Positions 17,283-26,587 are shown, counted from the stretch's first letter. The stretch is DNA of 41,213 nt from Sulfurovum sp. (GCA_020726085.1 DYTG01000003.1:1-41213); one strand, 5' to 3'. Numbers and translations are program-made. The notes: a model not told the origin generated them from the letters alone.

Positions 17283-18710
17283 CTACGCTCCTTGATAGAG
17301 TTTGACATATTCAAGAGCCGAGAGTTTCCATGAGTTATCAACTTCCATATTGTGTTTGGAGAGGGCTTTAAACTTCTCACTGTTGGCATAGAGTGAAAGA
17401 GCCTTGGCTATGGCATGAAGCAGCCAATAGAGGTTATGTTCGCCAAAGGTAATGCCAATGCCTTGGATGTTTTGTCTATCAAGGGCATCGGTAAAATCGG
17501 TGACGGTATCGTGCAACCCCCCTGTTTTGGAGACAATGGGCAATGTTCCATAACGCATAGCTATCATTTGATTGAGTCCGCACGGCTCAAAGGTGGAGGG
17601 CATCAACAAAAAATCGGCACTGGCGTAGAGTCTATGGCTCAATGCCTCATCGTAGCGTACTTCAATGTGAATATTGCTAAAGTTGTGTGCCAAAACAGCA
17701 AAACGGCGATTGTAATACTCCTCACCGCTTCCCAAAATAACAAAATTGGCTTCAAAATCTTTGAAGAGATTAAGACCATCAAGGAGCAAATCGACTCCCT
17801 TTTGTGAGGTAAAACGTCCAATAAAAACAAAAAGCGGACGCAGTGGCTCTGGCAATCCCAACGTTTCACAAAGTGCTATTTTGTTGTCACTTTTGCCTTT
17901 GTAGCGTTTGGTTGAGAAGGTCTTGTAGAGATCTTTGTCTTTTTTGGGGTCATAAATTTCGGTGCTTATGCCGTTTACAATACCTACCAATTTGTAGGTA
18001 TTGAGCCGCAAGACATGATCCAAACCGTAACCAAAAAGCGGAGTTTGTATCTCATGGGCGTAGGTTTTGCTTACCGTTGTGACGACATCACTGTAGAAAA
18101 TACCTGCTTTTAGGAAATTGACACTATCAAAATACTCCAACCCTTCAGGCTTAAAGCACTTCTCCCAATCAATCTCCAAATCGTACATGAGTTCTTTGGA
18201 AAATATCCCTTGATAGGCAAGATTGTGAATGGTAAGGATGGTTCGTGTATCAATCTTGTAGCGTGTTTTGATAAGCAACGCCACCAAAGCACTTTGCCAA
18301 TCGTTGATATGCACAACCTCAATATTGAGTTTTTGGCGAATCATCACCTCAATTACGGCGTAGCTAAAGAGTCCAAAACGCAAACCATTATCTCCAAACT
18401 CTCCGTTGGCATCGTGATAAAGCCCCATTCTATCGCAAAGGATAGGATTGTAAACAAACAAATCACGAGGGGCATCTTCACTGTAAAATACATCAAATTG
18501 GTGACGAACCCCCTTAAGCCAATAGTCAAAACTCAGTCCGCCAAAAACAATCTTATATTTGGCTCTATCGACGATATGGTAGAGCGGCATAATCGTATAA
18601 ACGGTGTGTTTTTCTTTGCGTAAAGCATCGGGCAGGGCGTGTGCCACATCGGCTAAGCCACCACTTTTGGCGTAAGGAAATATCTCACTTGCTGCAAATA
18701 GTATGTTCAT
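17283..18710 (-). CDS. glgA: Glycogen synthase
   Basis: A 475-residue GT5 glycogen/starch synthase adding glucose from ADP-glucose to alpha-1,4 chains. The N-terminal K-S-G-G-L-A-D-V (Lys15) is the nucleotide-sugar phosphate loop. C-terminal G-R-F-T-S-Q-K-G, F-E-P-C-G-L and K-T-G-G-L motifs of the GT-B fold are present. Length is normal. It abuts glk and overlaps the galT-like gene by 4 nt. No glgC is in the window. Confidence 0.95.
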   Translation of the reverse strand: MNILFAASEIFPYAKSGGLADVAHALPDALRKEKHTVYTIMPLYHIVDRAKYKIVFGGLSFDYWLKGVRHQFDVFYSEDAPRDLFVYNPILCDRMGLYHDANGEFGDNGLRFGLFSYAVIEVMIRQKLNIEVVHINDWQSALVALLIKTRYKIDTRTILTIHNLAYQGIFSKELMYDLEIDWEKCFKPEGLEYFDSVNFLKAGIFYSDVVTTVSKTYAHEIQTPLFGYGLDHVLRLNTYKLVGIVNGISTEIYDPKKDKDLYKTFSTKRYKGKSDNKIALCETLGLPEPLRPLFVFIGRFTSQKGVDLLLDGLNLFKDFEANFVILGSGEEYYNRRFAVLAHNFSNIHIEVRYDEALSHRLYASADFLLMPSTFEPCGLNQMIAMRYGTLPIVSKTGGLHDTVTDFTDALDRQNIQGIGITFGEHNLYWLLHAIAKALSLYANSEKFKALSKHNMEVDNSWKLSALEYVKLYQGA

Positions 18711-19699
18711 TCGTAACCCTCCTTGTAGGTTTTTGCTGCCTTATCGGGCATAACGACGTTGATATGGATATTGCTATCAAGTTCAAATCCTGCTATCTTG
18801 TAAATCCTAGGAATTATATCAATATAAAAGCGATAGTACTCTTTTGTGGAGGATGAGTAGTCACGATAGGGGGCGTTTTTGATGATCATATTAAACGAAA
18901 CCTCTCCTAATGCTTTGTGAAATTTTTTAAAAAACTCATGAAGTATGTCACTTAGCGATGCAATATGGTTGGGTTCAAATTCAATAAGCGATGAGAGCCT
19001 CTTTTTGGCTACAATTTTCACTTGAAAAGCGTGTTGCGAGGCGTAAGGACAAAAGACCAAAAAATCGCTGTTTTCAATAATAATATTTTTACCGTATTGT
19101 TGCTCTTCGTAGAGCAAATCATCCAAAAAGGCTCTTTTGTGTCTTTGATAGTAGGCTTGTTTGTACTCAATCAAATGAGCCAGTTGCGACGAAATATAGG
19201 GCAACGCCATAATTTGTGTATGGGAGTGATAGAGCGAAGCCCCTGCGTTTTCGCCTTGGTTTTTGAAGATGCTCAAATAGGCAAGGCGTTTATCATTTTT
19301 GAGACTTGTGAGGCGTTTTTGGATCATAGTAAGGTAATTGACAAACTCATTGTAGTCATAATCCCATATCTGCTTATGATGGTGGGGCGTTTCGACAATA
19401 ACCTCATGCGCCCCAAACCCGCTCATTTTTTCAAAGTAATACTCTTTGCTTGAAGAGGGGGCGTGGTCAATAGAGAGTGCGTTGTAGAGATTGGGGACAA
19501 CTCGACATTGCCACTCGCCTTTTTGATCAATGCGGTCAATCTCATGGGGGGTATACTCCTCTTTGCCTCTATCAAAAGGGCACTCCTCTTCCTCTTTTCG
19601 CAAAGTGTGTTGCGAAGTAAAATAGATAGGACGCTTAAGCCGTTCGGGGGCAAAAAGTGTCCACTCTTGTGTAAATTTGCAATATCTAAATTCTGACAC
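18707..19699 (-). CDS. GalT-like nucleotidylyltransferase (galactose-1-P uridylyltransferase or ADP-glucose phosphorylase)
   Basis: A 330-residue HIT-superfamily transferase of the GalT family. The catalytic motif is H-S-H-T-Q (residues 158-162, nucleophile His160), preceded by G-A-S-L-Y. A G-x-H-E-V-I-V-E-T block is at about 96-104. Only one Cys of the N-terminal zinc site survives (C-P-F-D instead of C-P-F-C). The H-S-H form and the place next to glgA, with no galK or galE nearby, favour a role on ADP-glucose or UDP-glucose: reversible phosphorolysis to glucose-1-phosphate. Leloir-pathway GalT is the alternative. Confidence 0.8.
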   Translation of the reverse strand: MSEFRYCKFTQEWTLFAPERLKRPIYFTSQHTLRKEEEECPFDRGKEEYTPHEIDRIDQKGEWQCRVVPNLYNALSIDHAPSSSKEYYFEKMSGFGAHEVIVETPHHHKQIWDYDYNEFVNYLTMIQKRLTSLKNDKRLAYLSIFKNQGENAGASLYHSHTQIMALPYISSQLAHLIEYKQAYYQRHKRAFLDDLLYEEQQYGKNIIIENSDFLVFCPYASQHAFQVKIVAKKRLSSLIEFEPNHIASLSDILHEFFKKFHKALGEVSFNMIIKNAPYRDYSSSTKEYYRFYIDIIPRIYKIAGFELDSNIHINVVMPDKAAKTYKEGYE

Positions 19700-19712
19700 G
19701 CTCTCTCCTGTC

Positions 19713-21803
19713 TTATATGTACCATTTTTTCAAATTAAAATTCTCAAAACCCAGCACTACATCCTCATAGAGTGGGGATTTTTGCTCAACCTTTCCATTT
19801 ACAATCAATTTGCATGAAAATTTTGCTTGGTTTAATATGCACTCATAGATTTTGATCTCTATAATCTCTCCAAAACCGCTCACAATCTGTTTCTCATTGA
19901 TACTCATCTTATGAATGCCTTGATAAATGGGTATCTCAAATGCCTTATCGTCACAATAGAGCATCAAAAATATATCTTCACTAAGATTTTTTAGCTTTTT
20001 ACCTCTAAAAGCAAAGTAGAGGGATTGGTCTCTATCTTGGCCGTAAAAAATCTCCTCAATAAAAAGCGTCGTACTCATGGTGCTAAGCTCTCGCCTTAGG
20101 TCTATATAGCCACTGTTGAGCCACTCATAAAAGTTGTTGGTATTGCCATTGATTTGAGGTATGATATAGTCTTGGGGGGCAACATGAAAACACTGCGTTT
20201 TGTTTTGGATTACAATGGGGGCAAAGATTTGTGAGGGGATGCTTTCATTCATTAAAAGATAGATATTTTTAAGATGCCCTCGAAACTGCTCATCAAACTG
20301 CGAAGCGTAAGCCGTGAAGTGATCATCGCCATACCACCAAAACCAATCGCTCCCCAAAGCAATCATAAACTCCTCATCTATTGCAGCTTGTGTGGTCGCA
20401 TCAAAGTTGTTTTTGAGCCTATCGTAGAGATTTTTGGTACCATCAAGCAACTCCCACGCTAAATTTTTGTCACGGCTACCTATCCATATATCAAAATTGC
20501 CATTAATCCAACTCCCACTCGCAATCGTATCAAGAGAGCCAACAGCAAGATTGGGATACTCTTCAATCTCATCGTACAAGAGCGTTTGACACCACTCCTC
20601 TTGTGCCAACAATGTATATAAAGCATCAAAAAAATCCATGGCGTTATTAGGATAGAACTCCCATGCGTTTTCACCGTCTAAGATAATCGAAACCACCATC
20701 GAATCGTGTCCGCTAAGATAGATGTTGCGTAGATGTTCGACAAAATGTCGTGCTGCCTCTTTGGGGTCTTTGCGTGAATACTCAAAACCTATCAAATCGC
20801 TTAGGTAATGGTCTCGAAAGAAGAGATGGATGGTTTTACCCTCTTTGGAGGTGTAGGCATAGGGCTTAAAGAGTTCGTTTCGATGAATGTTTTTGAGACT
20901 TTTAAACAAAATCGCCTCATCACTACACACCCACTTGATACCTTTGTTAATCAAAAGTTCAAGAGTAGCTTGACTCACACTCCCCTCGGAGGGCCAAATA
21001 CCTTTGGGTTTGTGACCAAACAGCTCCTCGTAGAGCTTGATAGCACGGCTCATATTGAGAGCGGCATACTCTTGATAGGAGGCTTCACTTCTAGGCATTA
21101 CAACACTTCCTTTTGCCTCTTTGGCACTCTTGCGATCCATCAAAAGCGGCAAAATAGGGTGGTAATAGGGGGTGGTTGAGATGGCGATTTGTTTTTTGGT
21201 ACTTAAATTTTTGTAGTAGGGAATCACTTTTTCCATGAACTTCAAAAGCGTATCAATCAATGCGATTTTTTGAGCATGCTTAAATCCTCTCCCTTGGGTC
21301 AAAAACTCTTGAACAATGCGAGAATTTTGACGCAAGTAGTTGCCACACCAACTGAGCAAAAAAAGCACTTGTGCATCAAGTATCTCGGCGTGTGAAAAGT
21401 TTTTAAGAGTCCGTTCGTTGCCAACGTATTTAAGATAGAGTTCATAATAGCGACCCAAAGGTTTAATCATCTGATCAACATTGGCAGCAAAAATATAGCT
21501 CCCCAAAAGAGCCAAATCGTTTTGGTTGAGCGACGTAATATCGTATTTAAGTGTGGTAATAAGCTTATCGTTGGATTTATCTTGGCAATAGCTCTCAATT
21601 TGTTCAAGCAAAGAGGGAACAAGATTAAAAGTAGCCTTAATGGTAGGGTGTTTGCTAAGATACCACGGCATATCGTAGTAGTCTTTGATAGTGTGCAAAA
21701 ATACCCACGGCATAAGCGTAGCATTGGCTTGTGAATCCTTATAATAAGGCTGGTGCATATGCCACAAAAAGGCAAGATAGAGTTTTTTCATCTGTATATC
21801 CAT
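19713..21803 (-). CDS. GH57 alpha-amylase / amylopullulanase-like glycoside hydrolase
   Basis: A 696-residue GH57 enzyme predicted to cut or transfer alpha-glucans. N-terminal H-M-H-Q-P-Y near residue 15, nucleophile Glu273 in W-P-S-E-G-S-V-S and acid Asp376 in L-D-G-E-N-A-W-E are visible; the latter is the amylopullulanase-type motif. The C-terminal half (about 480-696) is an auxiliary domain. No signal peptide, so it acts in the cytoplasm on stored glucan. Two starts are possible, 21803 and an ATG four codons later at 21791 with GGAT upstream; the second fits the family N-terminus. A 13-bp hairpin lies 10 nt before the first. Confidence 0.9.
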   Translation of the reverse strand: MDIQMKKLYLAFLWHMHQPYYKDSQANATLMPWVFLHTIKDYYDMPWYLSKHPTIKATFNLVPSLLEQIESYCQDKSNDKLITTLKYDITSLNQNDLALLGSYIFAANVDQMIKPLGRYYELYLKYVGNERTLKNFSHAEILDAQVLFLLSWCGNYLRQNSRIVQEFLTQGRGFKHAQKIALIDTLLKFMEKVIPYYKNLSTKKQIAISTTPYYHPILPLLMDRKSAKEAKGSVVMPRSEASYQEYAALNMSRAIKLYEELFGHKPKGIWPSEGSVSQATLELLINKGIKWVCSDEAILFKSLKNIHRNELFKPYAYTSKEGKTIHLFFRDHYLSDLIGFEYSRKDPKEAARHFVEHLRNIYLSGHDSMVVSIILDGENAWEFYPNNAMDFFDALYTLLAQEEWCQTLLYDEIEEYPNLAVGSLDTIASGSWINGNFDIWIGSRDKNLAWELLDGTKNLYDRLKNNFDATTQAAIDEEFMIALGSDWFWWYGDDHFTAYASQFDEQFRGHLKNIYLLMNESIPSQIFAPIVIQNKTQCFHVAPQDYIIPQINGNTNNFYEWLNSGYIDLRRELSTMSTTLFIEEIFYGQDRDQSLYFAFRGKKLKNLSEDIFLMLYCDDKAFEIPIYQGIHKMSINEKQIVSGFGEIIEIKIYECILNQAKFSCKLIVNGKVEQKSPLYEDVVLGFENFNLKKWYI

Positions 21804-21812
21804 TTTTTACTA

Positions 21813-21842
21813 CTCGTTCCACCTCGGGAGAGGTGGAACGAG
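21813..21842. repeat. Perfect 13-bp inverted repeat (REP-like hairpin)
   Basis: CTCGTTCCACCTC (21813-21825), loop GGGA, then its exact complement GAGGTGGAACGAG (21830-21842). It lies in the 67-nt gap between the nucleotidyltransferase fusion gene and the GH57 amylase gene inside the operon. No T-tract follows on the transcribed strand, so it is not a standard terminator. The GTTCC...GGAAC core resembles REP/RAYT-type palindromes of environmental bacteria. Confidence 0.85.
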
Positions 21843-21870
21843 AAAGCTTTGCCTTTTGTGATAAAAAGTT

Positions 21871-24354
21871 TCATTCACTAATCCACTGCTCAATTTTGTC
21901 TTGGTATTGATAGAAAATTTTACCCGCATTTTTAGCATCTTCGGCTTGGACGTAGAGATTGAGATACTCTTGGTGTTGGTCGGGTACCATCAATATCCAC
22001 TCCTCGTCGCTCACCCAAATTTTGACTCCATCGACGGAAGAGGTGCGTTTGTCTTTGCCATCTTCCAGAAATTTACGCATGATTTTGCCCTTTTTGGTGC
22101 TAGGACAAGGGATATTGCCCCCTTGAAAGATAAACTCAGGCAAACTTTTAATCACTTTGGAGATTTTTTGTTGCGATTTTTGAATCAGTTCAAGGACTTT
22201 GATACTCGCATAGACGGCATCTTTATTGAGTCCAAATTCACTAAAGGCAAAATGCCCATCGGTATCGGCAATAAGGTCATACTCTTGCAGATTATCAGCT
22301 TTGAAGTTGCCAAACCTTTCTCGCACCACTTCAATGTTTGGATACTTGATAAAATCAGGCGCCCATGCAGGGAGTAAGGCTCTAAGGGGCTTATCAGTTG
22401 TAGTATTGAGCAGTTCAAGTAGTGTCAAAAGCAAAATATAGTCATATACCAAATTGCCTTTATCATCGACGAGTTGGAGTTTTTGACCGTTGGGATAGAT
22501 AATAATCCCGCAATCCAAATTGAGCGATTGGACGATTTTTTGGAGATCCTCTTGCGATTGTTCCAAATTGGTCGCACCGCCCTTTTCGTTTTTGTAGGCG
22601 TTTAGCGTAATATTGTCAATGCCCAATTCATGCAAAATTTGAGGATAGGTATCGGCGGTAGAACCGTGCATAATATCAACGGCAATTCTCAGTTCACTTG
22701 AGGCAAATTGATTTTTTTGAAAATTGCTTTGGAGGCGTTGAATGTAGCGTTCTTTAACAAACATATCTTCGTAAACCTCTCCAATATCTTGATAATTTAC
22801 CCGTCTAAAGTTCTCTCTAAAGAAGATACGTTCAATCGATTGAGCCAATTTGGTATCGATACTAAGTCCCTCATGCGTTGAAAAAACAATTTCAGTTATT
22901 TCAGGTTCATAGACCGATTGTCGAAAGTGAATACCCGCAGCAATTTTTTCGTTTTGATGCAAAGCGTGACGCATAACGTTGGAGGGGATATTAAAGAGGT
23001 TAACGACATTGATACCCGTTGAGAGCATACCGCTTACAAAGGCACGTTTGAGCATTCGTGAGCTGTTGTGATAATCTCGTGAGATATAGACCGATGAGCC
23101 TACAGGCAAGATAGAGCCAAAGGATTCGGCAAGTTTGGTGGACATTTGAGCTGAGAGTTCGATATTGGTTCTACCCATTACCACGCCGTTTTCAAAGATA
23201 GAGGATTTGTATTTGTTACCCCAAATCACATTGGTGCTTACGACGGCTGAGGGTTCAATGACCTTATCGGGCCACATAATGACATCTCGCTCAAAAGTAA
23301 CTTTTTTGTTGATTTCACAATTTTCCGCTACAATCACCCCAAAAGCGACTTTAACCTCATCTTTGACGATGTTGTCGTTGCACAATACGGCGTTGTGAAG
23401 TTTGACTTTGGAGCCTATTTGTACATTGTGCCACAAGACGCTATCCAGAATTTCGGAGTGTTTTTTGACGACTGTGTTATCACCAATAGAGCAGTTTTCA
23501 AGCGTTACACCCTCACTAATCTCTACATTTTTGCCCAGTATTACCGTGCCTTTGATACGGATTTTTTCATGGAGGTTTACCCCATCTTCCATATAAACCA
23601 CTCCCTTGTCAAATACCTTCATCTCACCTTTGATAGGAAGTTCTATTGCTTTGGCAAAAATATCTTTATAGACATCTCGGTAGCTCTCGGGATTGCCTAC
23701 GTCTCTCCAGTAGCCTTGGAGTGAGAATCCCCACAGGGGTATATCTTCACGCATCAACTTAGGAAAGAGATCTTTGGCGAAGTCAAAATTTTCACGGTAA
23801 GGAATATAGTTTAAAATTTCAGGTTCAATCATGTAGATACCTGTATTAATCGTATCACTAAAGACCTCGCCCCAGCTTGGCTTTTCTAAAAATTTTTCGA
23901 TTCTATGCTCTTCGTTGGCAATCACTACGCCAAATTGAAGCGGATCTTCTACTGATGTGAGTGTGATAGTGAGTTGTGAATTTTTTTGTTGGTGAAAATC
24001 GGCTATCTTTTTAAAATCAAAATTGGTCACCAAATCACCGCTTACAATAATAAACGTCTCATTCAAAAACTCTCGCGCAAAAGCCACCGCCCCCGCCGTA
24101 CCATAATCATCATCAGGCAGATAATAAGTAATATCTACCCCCAAATCTTTGCCATCGCCAAAGTGATTTTTGATAATATCGGGCTTAAAGTAGAGTAAAA
24201 CCGCTATTTGGGTAATGCCCAACTCATCTCGGAGCTTGATAATGGTATGCTCCATCATGGGTCTATTTAAAATCGGTAACATCGGTTTGGGTACCGAGTT
24301 GGTAAGGGGTTGGATACGTGTTCCAAAACCACCAGCTAAAACAATTGCTTTCAT
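21871..24354 (-). CDS. NDP-sugar pyrophosphorylase fused to a phosphohexomutase-like domain
   Basis: An 827-residue three-part protein. Residues 1-235 are a nucleotidyltransferase with L-A-G-G-F-G-T-R-I and K-P-M-L-P-I; 250-385 form hexapeptide-repeat (left-handed beta helix) coils; 415-827 match phosphomannomutase/phosphoglucomutase. The last domain keeps S-R-D-Y-H-N-S-S (425-432) but where the phosphoserine motif T-A-S-H-N-P belongs it reads A-G-I-H-F-R-Q-S (473-480), and the metal loop is A-D-T-D-G-H (696-701). Mutase activity is therefore doubtful. Such fusions are usually labelled mannose-1-phosphate guanylyltransferase. In this operon, which lacks glgC, it could supply the glucosyl nucleotide for GlgA, or another NDP-sugar. 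It overlaps the pyruvate-kinase-like gene by 4 nt. Confidence 0.88.
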   Translation of the reverse strand: MKAIVLAGGFGTRIQPLTNSVPKPMLPILNRPMMEHTIIKLRDELGITQIAVLLYFKPDIIKNHFGDGKDLGVDITYYLPDDDYGTAGAVAFAREFLNETFIIVSGDLVTNFDFKKIADFHQQKNSQLTITLTSVEDPLQFGVVIANEEHRIEKFLEKPSWGEVFSDTINTGIYMIEPEILNYIPYRENFDFAKDLFPKLMREDIPLWGFSLQGYWRDVGNPESYRDVYKDIFAKAIELPIKGEMKVFDKGVVYMEDGVNLHEKIRIKGTVILGKNVEISEGVTLENCSIGDNTVVKKHSEILDSVLWHNVQIGSKVKLHNAVLCNDNIVKDEVKVAFGVIVAENCEINKKVTFERDVIMWPDKVIEPSAVVSTNVIWGNKYKSSIFENGVVMGRTNIELSAQMSTKLAESFGSILPVGSSVYISRDYHNSSRMLKRAFVSGMLSTGINVVNLFNIPSNVMRHALHQNEKIAAGIHFRQSVYEPEITEIVFSTHEGLSIDTKLAQSIERIFFRENFRRVNYQDIGEVYEDMFVKERYIQRLQSNFQKNQFASSELRIAVDIMHGSTADTYPQILHELGIDNITLNAYKNEKGGATNLEQSQEDLQKIVQSLNLDCGIIIYPNGQKLQLVDDKGNLVYDYILLLTLLELLNTTTDKPLRALLPAWAPDFIKYPNIEVVRERFGNFKADNLQEYDLIADTDGHFAFSEFGLNKDAVYASIKVLELIQKSQQKISKVIKSLPEFIFQGGNIPCPSTKKGKIMRKFLEDGKDKRTSSVDGVKIWVSDEEWILMVPDQHQEYLNLYVQAEDAKNAGKIFYQYQDKIEQWISE

Positions 24355-25613
24355 ATTTCTATCCTTTCATTTTGATTATCACTACTCCATGTGGTAGAGA
24401 TGTTTAAGAGTTGTCGATTCTTCTCATAGATAAGATGCATAGAGTGGAGAATCTTTTTGAGTATTATGACGGTATCGACCACAAAATGGCTTTTGTTGAG
24501 CATAATACAATCGGCCCTTTGGGCAAAAGCAGCGTCAATAACCTCCGCTCGCGCAGGGAGATTGTTTTTCATTTTGCCTTCGAGTATTTGCGTAGCGTAA
24601 ATCACAGGCACCAAAGCCGATTCGCAAATATCAAAAATCTCCTCTTGGATATAGGGCAGGTTGTCAAATCCTACCTCAATCGCCAAATCTCCCCGTGCCA
24701 TCATCGCGCCATCGTTGGGACGTTTGAGGAGTTGTGCCAAAAGAGAGGGGAGATTTTTCACGCCTCTTTTGGTCTCAATCTTGGGTACTATGGCGATGTG
24801 TTCTTTACCTTTTTGAAGCCTAAAGGTGTGAAGTATCTGCTTTTCATTATCCATAATCTTAATGGTGCGCCACTTGTCACGACACCTTGCATAAACATCA
24901 TCCTCTACTGCAAGAGTGGCACTTGTATCGCTAGTAGGACTGGCTTGGGTTAGGGCTACTTGATGGCTTTGGGGTAGAATTTCAACTTCAACTTCAACTT
25001 TCTTTGAGCCTATCTTAAAGGGAGTGAAGCTTTTTTCAAACTCACCCGTTCGGTTTTTGGGACCTGCTAAATCGACATAAATTTTGGTATCTTTGTTGTG
25101 TTTTTGGTTTTGTTCTTTGATAAAAAGTGCCATTTTTATCCATGCACCCGCAGTATTGATACGCAAAACCGAGACATCTTGAGCGATGAGATCTTTGATA
25201 AGTTCATCGGATTGAGCAGCCTCCGAGGGCAAAGTGACCATTACTTTGCTTTTGTAGTGTTCATCATCGCTCGTGCCAAAAATTTTGGCATTGTCTTTGA
25301 GTATCTTTTTGGCACTTTTGAAATCCAAATAATCATGCTCATCGGGTGTTTGCGGTTTGTCCAAAAGCTGTTCGAGAATTTTGATATTTTGATGAATCGA
25401 ACTCATCACGCACGTTTGCGAACACCCCAATGAAGAGAGACCTATTGAGGTAAGCTCTTCTTGAATAGCAGTTAGATTAAAGTTACGCAAACTCACATAA
25501 TCGCTAATATTGTTTTGCCAAAGGTGCGTTTGTTCTTGGTCTCTTTGCACAAGTATCTCTCTTTTTAGCTCCAAAAGCTCCTCAAGGGGTCTCTCTGGCT
25601 TACCTAGATTCAT
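24351..25613 (-). CDS. Pyruvate kinase-like protein with N-terminal extension and probable internal deletion
   Basis: A 420-residue member of the pyruvate kinase subfamily that carries an N-terminal extension (about 35-85, with G-L-S-S-L-G). Kept motifs: R-I-N at 151-153, D-L-A-G-P-K at 181-186, K-I-E at 278-280, A-R-G-D-L at 306-310 and A-T-Q at 340-342. It ends with M-L-N-K instead of the usual M-L-S-G-E-T, as in the extended subfamily, and lacks the C-terminal allosteric domain. The stretch between the B domain and K-I-E (about residues 245-262, near 24850) is far too short: the T-E-K-D and S-F-V segments of the barrel are missing. Activity is uncertain. It overlaps pfkA by 4 nt. Confidence 0.8.
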   Translation of the reverse strand: MNLGKPERPLEELLELKREILVQRDQEQTHLWQNNISDYVSLRNFNLTAIQEELTSIGLSSLGCSQTCVMSSIHQNIKILEQLLDKPQTPDEHDYLDFKSAKKILKDNAKIFGTSDDEHYKSKVMVTLPSEAAQSDELIKDLIAQDVSVLRINTAGAWIKMALFIKEQNQKHNKDTKIYVDLAGPKNRTGEFEKSFTPFKIGSKKVEVEVEILPQSHQVALTQASPTSDTSATLAVEDDVYARCRDKWRTIKIMDNEKQILHTFRLQKGKEHIAIVPKIETKRGVKNLPSLLAQLLKRPNDGAMMARGDLAIEVGFDNLPYIQEEIFDICESALVPVIYATQILEGKMKNNLPARAEVIDAAFAQRADCIMLNKSHFVVDTVIILKKILHSMHLIYEKNRQLLNISTTWSSDNQNERIEI

Positions 25614-26575
25614 GTACGAACAAGCCTTTTGAGCAAATCGATCAAATTGGGATCAATTGCATATTTTTGGGAATTGACGTGTTCGATGGTGACAAAATCA
25701 AATTGGGCGTTTTTATAGACAATGACATTGGCACATTGATTGTTTGCAAGGAGATAATCGATAGCATAAGTGACAAATTGAGAAGCCATTAAGCGGTCAT
25801 GTACGGTTGGATTGCCACCTCTTTGGACATGACCCAAAATCGTAGCGCGTGTCTCAATGCCTACTTCGCTAGAGAGCCAATCGACTATCTTTTGGGTTGC
25901 ACCTGTGCCCTCGGCTACAATCGCTACAACATAGATTCTTCCATTGGCAATCTCGGCTTTGAGCTGTTTGCCAATTTTATCCAAATCGTAGGCAAGTTCT
26001 GGGACAACACACACCTCGGCTCCACTCGTAATAGCCGAAACTACCGCCAAATAACCGCAATCTCTCCCCATCGTCTCGACCACACACGCTCTTCTAAAAG
26101 AAGCCGAAGTGTCTCGTATTGCATCAATGGCTTCACGAATGATATTGAGTGAAGTATCAACCCCCAAACAGTAATCCGTACCAAAAATATCGTTATCAAT
26201 CGTAGCAGGAATGCCCACAAAACTAATCCCAAAATCGTGATAAAATTGATTGAGCGCTCTAAATGAGCCATCTCCTCCCAAAATAACAATACGGGTAATA
26301 CCGTGTTTTTGGAGGTTTTCGTAGGCTTGTTTGCGATACGCATACTCAAAAAAACGTTTGGAGCGAGAGGAGCGTATCATTGTTCCTCCCTCATGCATCA
26401 TTCCTGCTACATCTCGATAGGTTGCCGCTCGAATCTTTCCATCAATAAGCCCCTCCAATCCATCATAGATAAAATAGGGTTTTAAATTATGGTGCAAAGC
26501 ATAATCAACAAATTGTTTGATAGCAGGATTCATCCCCGCACAATCCCCGCCTGAGGTCATAATTGCTATTGCCAT
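25610..26575 (-). CDS. pfkA: 6-phosphofructokinase, ATP type
   Basis: A 321-residue PfkA converting fructose-6-phosphate to fructose-1,6-bisphosphate. Motifs: G-G-D-G-S near residue 100 with Gly at the position that is Asp in PPi enzymes, P-A-T-I-D-N-D with a small residue rather than Lys before T-I-D, R-A-C-V-V-E-T-M-G-R and V-A-E-G-T-G. All catalytic residues of E. coli PfkA (Asp127, Arg162, Arg171, Glu222) have equivalents. By the family rule this is ATP-dependent. PFK is absent from many Campylobacterota, so its presence marks a working forward glycolysis. It is 12 nt from pgi. Confidence 0.94.
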   Translation of the reverse strand: MAIAIMTSGGDCAGMNPAIKQFVDYALHHNLKPYFIYDGLEGLIDGKIRAATYRDVAGMMHEGGTMIRSSRSKRFFEYAYRKQAYENLQKHGITRIVILGGDGSFRALNQFYHDFGISFVGIPATIDNDIFGTDYCLGVDTSLNIIREAIDAIRDTSASFRRACVVETMGRDCGYLAVVSAITSGAEVCVVPELAYDLDKIGKQLKAEIANGRIYVVAIVAEGTGATQKIVDWLSSEVGIETRATILGHVQRGGNPTVHDRLMASQFVTYAIDYLLANNQCANVIVYKNAQFDFVTIEHVNSQKYAIDPNLIDLLKRLVRT

Positions 26576-26587
26576 GGTTGCTCTCTT

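Noticed and set aside
21813-21842. Hairpin as a rho-independent terminator
   Set aside because: No T-tract follows on either strand close to the stem, and the downstream GH57 gene appears to belong to the same operon.
25610-26575. PPi-dependent phosphofructokinase
   Set aside because: The active site has G-G-D-G and a small residue before T-I-D-N-D, the ATP-type pattern; PPi enzymes have Asp and Lys there.
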